A DNA stretch of 6,381 bases from Bradyrhizobium sp. (GTDB lineage: Bacteria > Pseudomonadota > Alphaproteobacteria > Rhizobiales > Xanthobacteraceae). The stretch is taken from assembly GCA_028290165.1 (NCBI GenBank), contig JAQGKJ010000477.1, positions 1 through 6,381 on the forward strand, given 5' to 3'. This document shows, one piece after another, positions 6,300 through 6,381 of this stretch (position 1 is the first letter of the stretch; the number at the start of each line of letters is the position of its first letter). A program made the translations under genes and the position numbers. Under the pieces are notes generated by a model, which ran no database searches, had not been told where the DNA came from, and saw only the letters and a list, made by a program, of their open reading frames with translations.

Positions 6300-6381
6300 G
6301 GGGCAAATCCACTTGGTTGAGGGCTCCGGTTCGGAACCCGCGACATCTCACAAGTTCTTTATCGGAGTTGGCTTGGTGAGG

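Noticed and set aside
6333..6356. A possible EcfG stress-sigma promoter (GGAAC...AGTT) on the plus strand
   Set aside because: The spacer is 15 bases and the -10 element is AGTT rather than CGTT, so both features miss the consensus. No plus-strand gene is visible downstream before the window ends.
6348..6381. A possible C-terminal tail (TKPTPIKNL then TGA) of another minus-strand gene at the right edge
   Set aside because: Only about ten codons are visible with no recognisable motif, so it cannot be distinguished from chance.

Overview
This window looks like a chromosomal segment from an alphaproteobacterium of the Bradyrhizobium group. The DNA is GC-rich. The enolase-superfamily gene matches the D-tartrate dehydratase characterised in Bradyrhizobium japonicum, residue for residue at the active site. 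The gaps between genes carry the palindromic repeats (a CGTCATG...CATCCACGTCTT core) that are common in these genomes. This assignment rests on recognition, since no search could be run.

Layout from left to right: the 3' end of a plus-strand gene, the C-terminus of malonyl-CoA decarboxylase, enters at the left edge and stops at 148. A compound palindromic repeat (191-300) separates it from a convergent block in which every gene is on the minus strand. In transcription order, from right to left, the block holds: a DUF6894-type small protein (6299-6042); an exported PQQ-dependent sorbosone/glucose dehydrogenase-like beta-propeller (5948-4671); a repeat copy (4514-4644); an exported di-haem cytochrome c (4500-3934); an amidase-signature hydrolase (3853-2453); a glutathione peroxidase gene interrupted by an in-frame TAG (2421-1945); a DUF3297 protein whose GTG start overlaps the peroxidase stop (1948-1679); a second copy of the same repeat (1510-1643); and D(-)-tartrate dehydratase tarD (1495-326).

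Likely groupings: the dehydrogenase and the di-haem cytochrome are both exported and adjacent, so they plausibly form a periplasmic oxidation and electron-transfer pair. Amidase, glutathione peroxidase and DUF3297 are closely packed (31-bp gap, then a 4-bp overlap) and probably share a transcript. tarD is co-directional but separated by a repeat. It has no tartrate transporter or regulator in this window.

I see no phage, transposase, CRISPR, toxin-antitoxin or biosynthetic cluster, and no convincing new multi-gene system. The points most worth a second look are the amber codon in the glutathione peroxidase, the two repeat copies that end 14-15 bases upstream of two unrelated start codons, and a tandem 15-bp duplication in the leader of the dehydrogenase gene.
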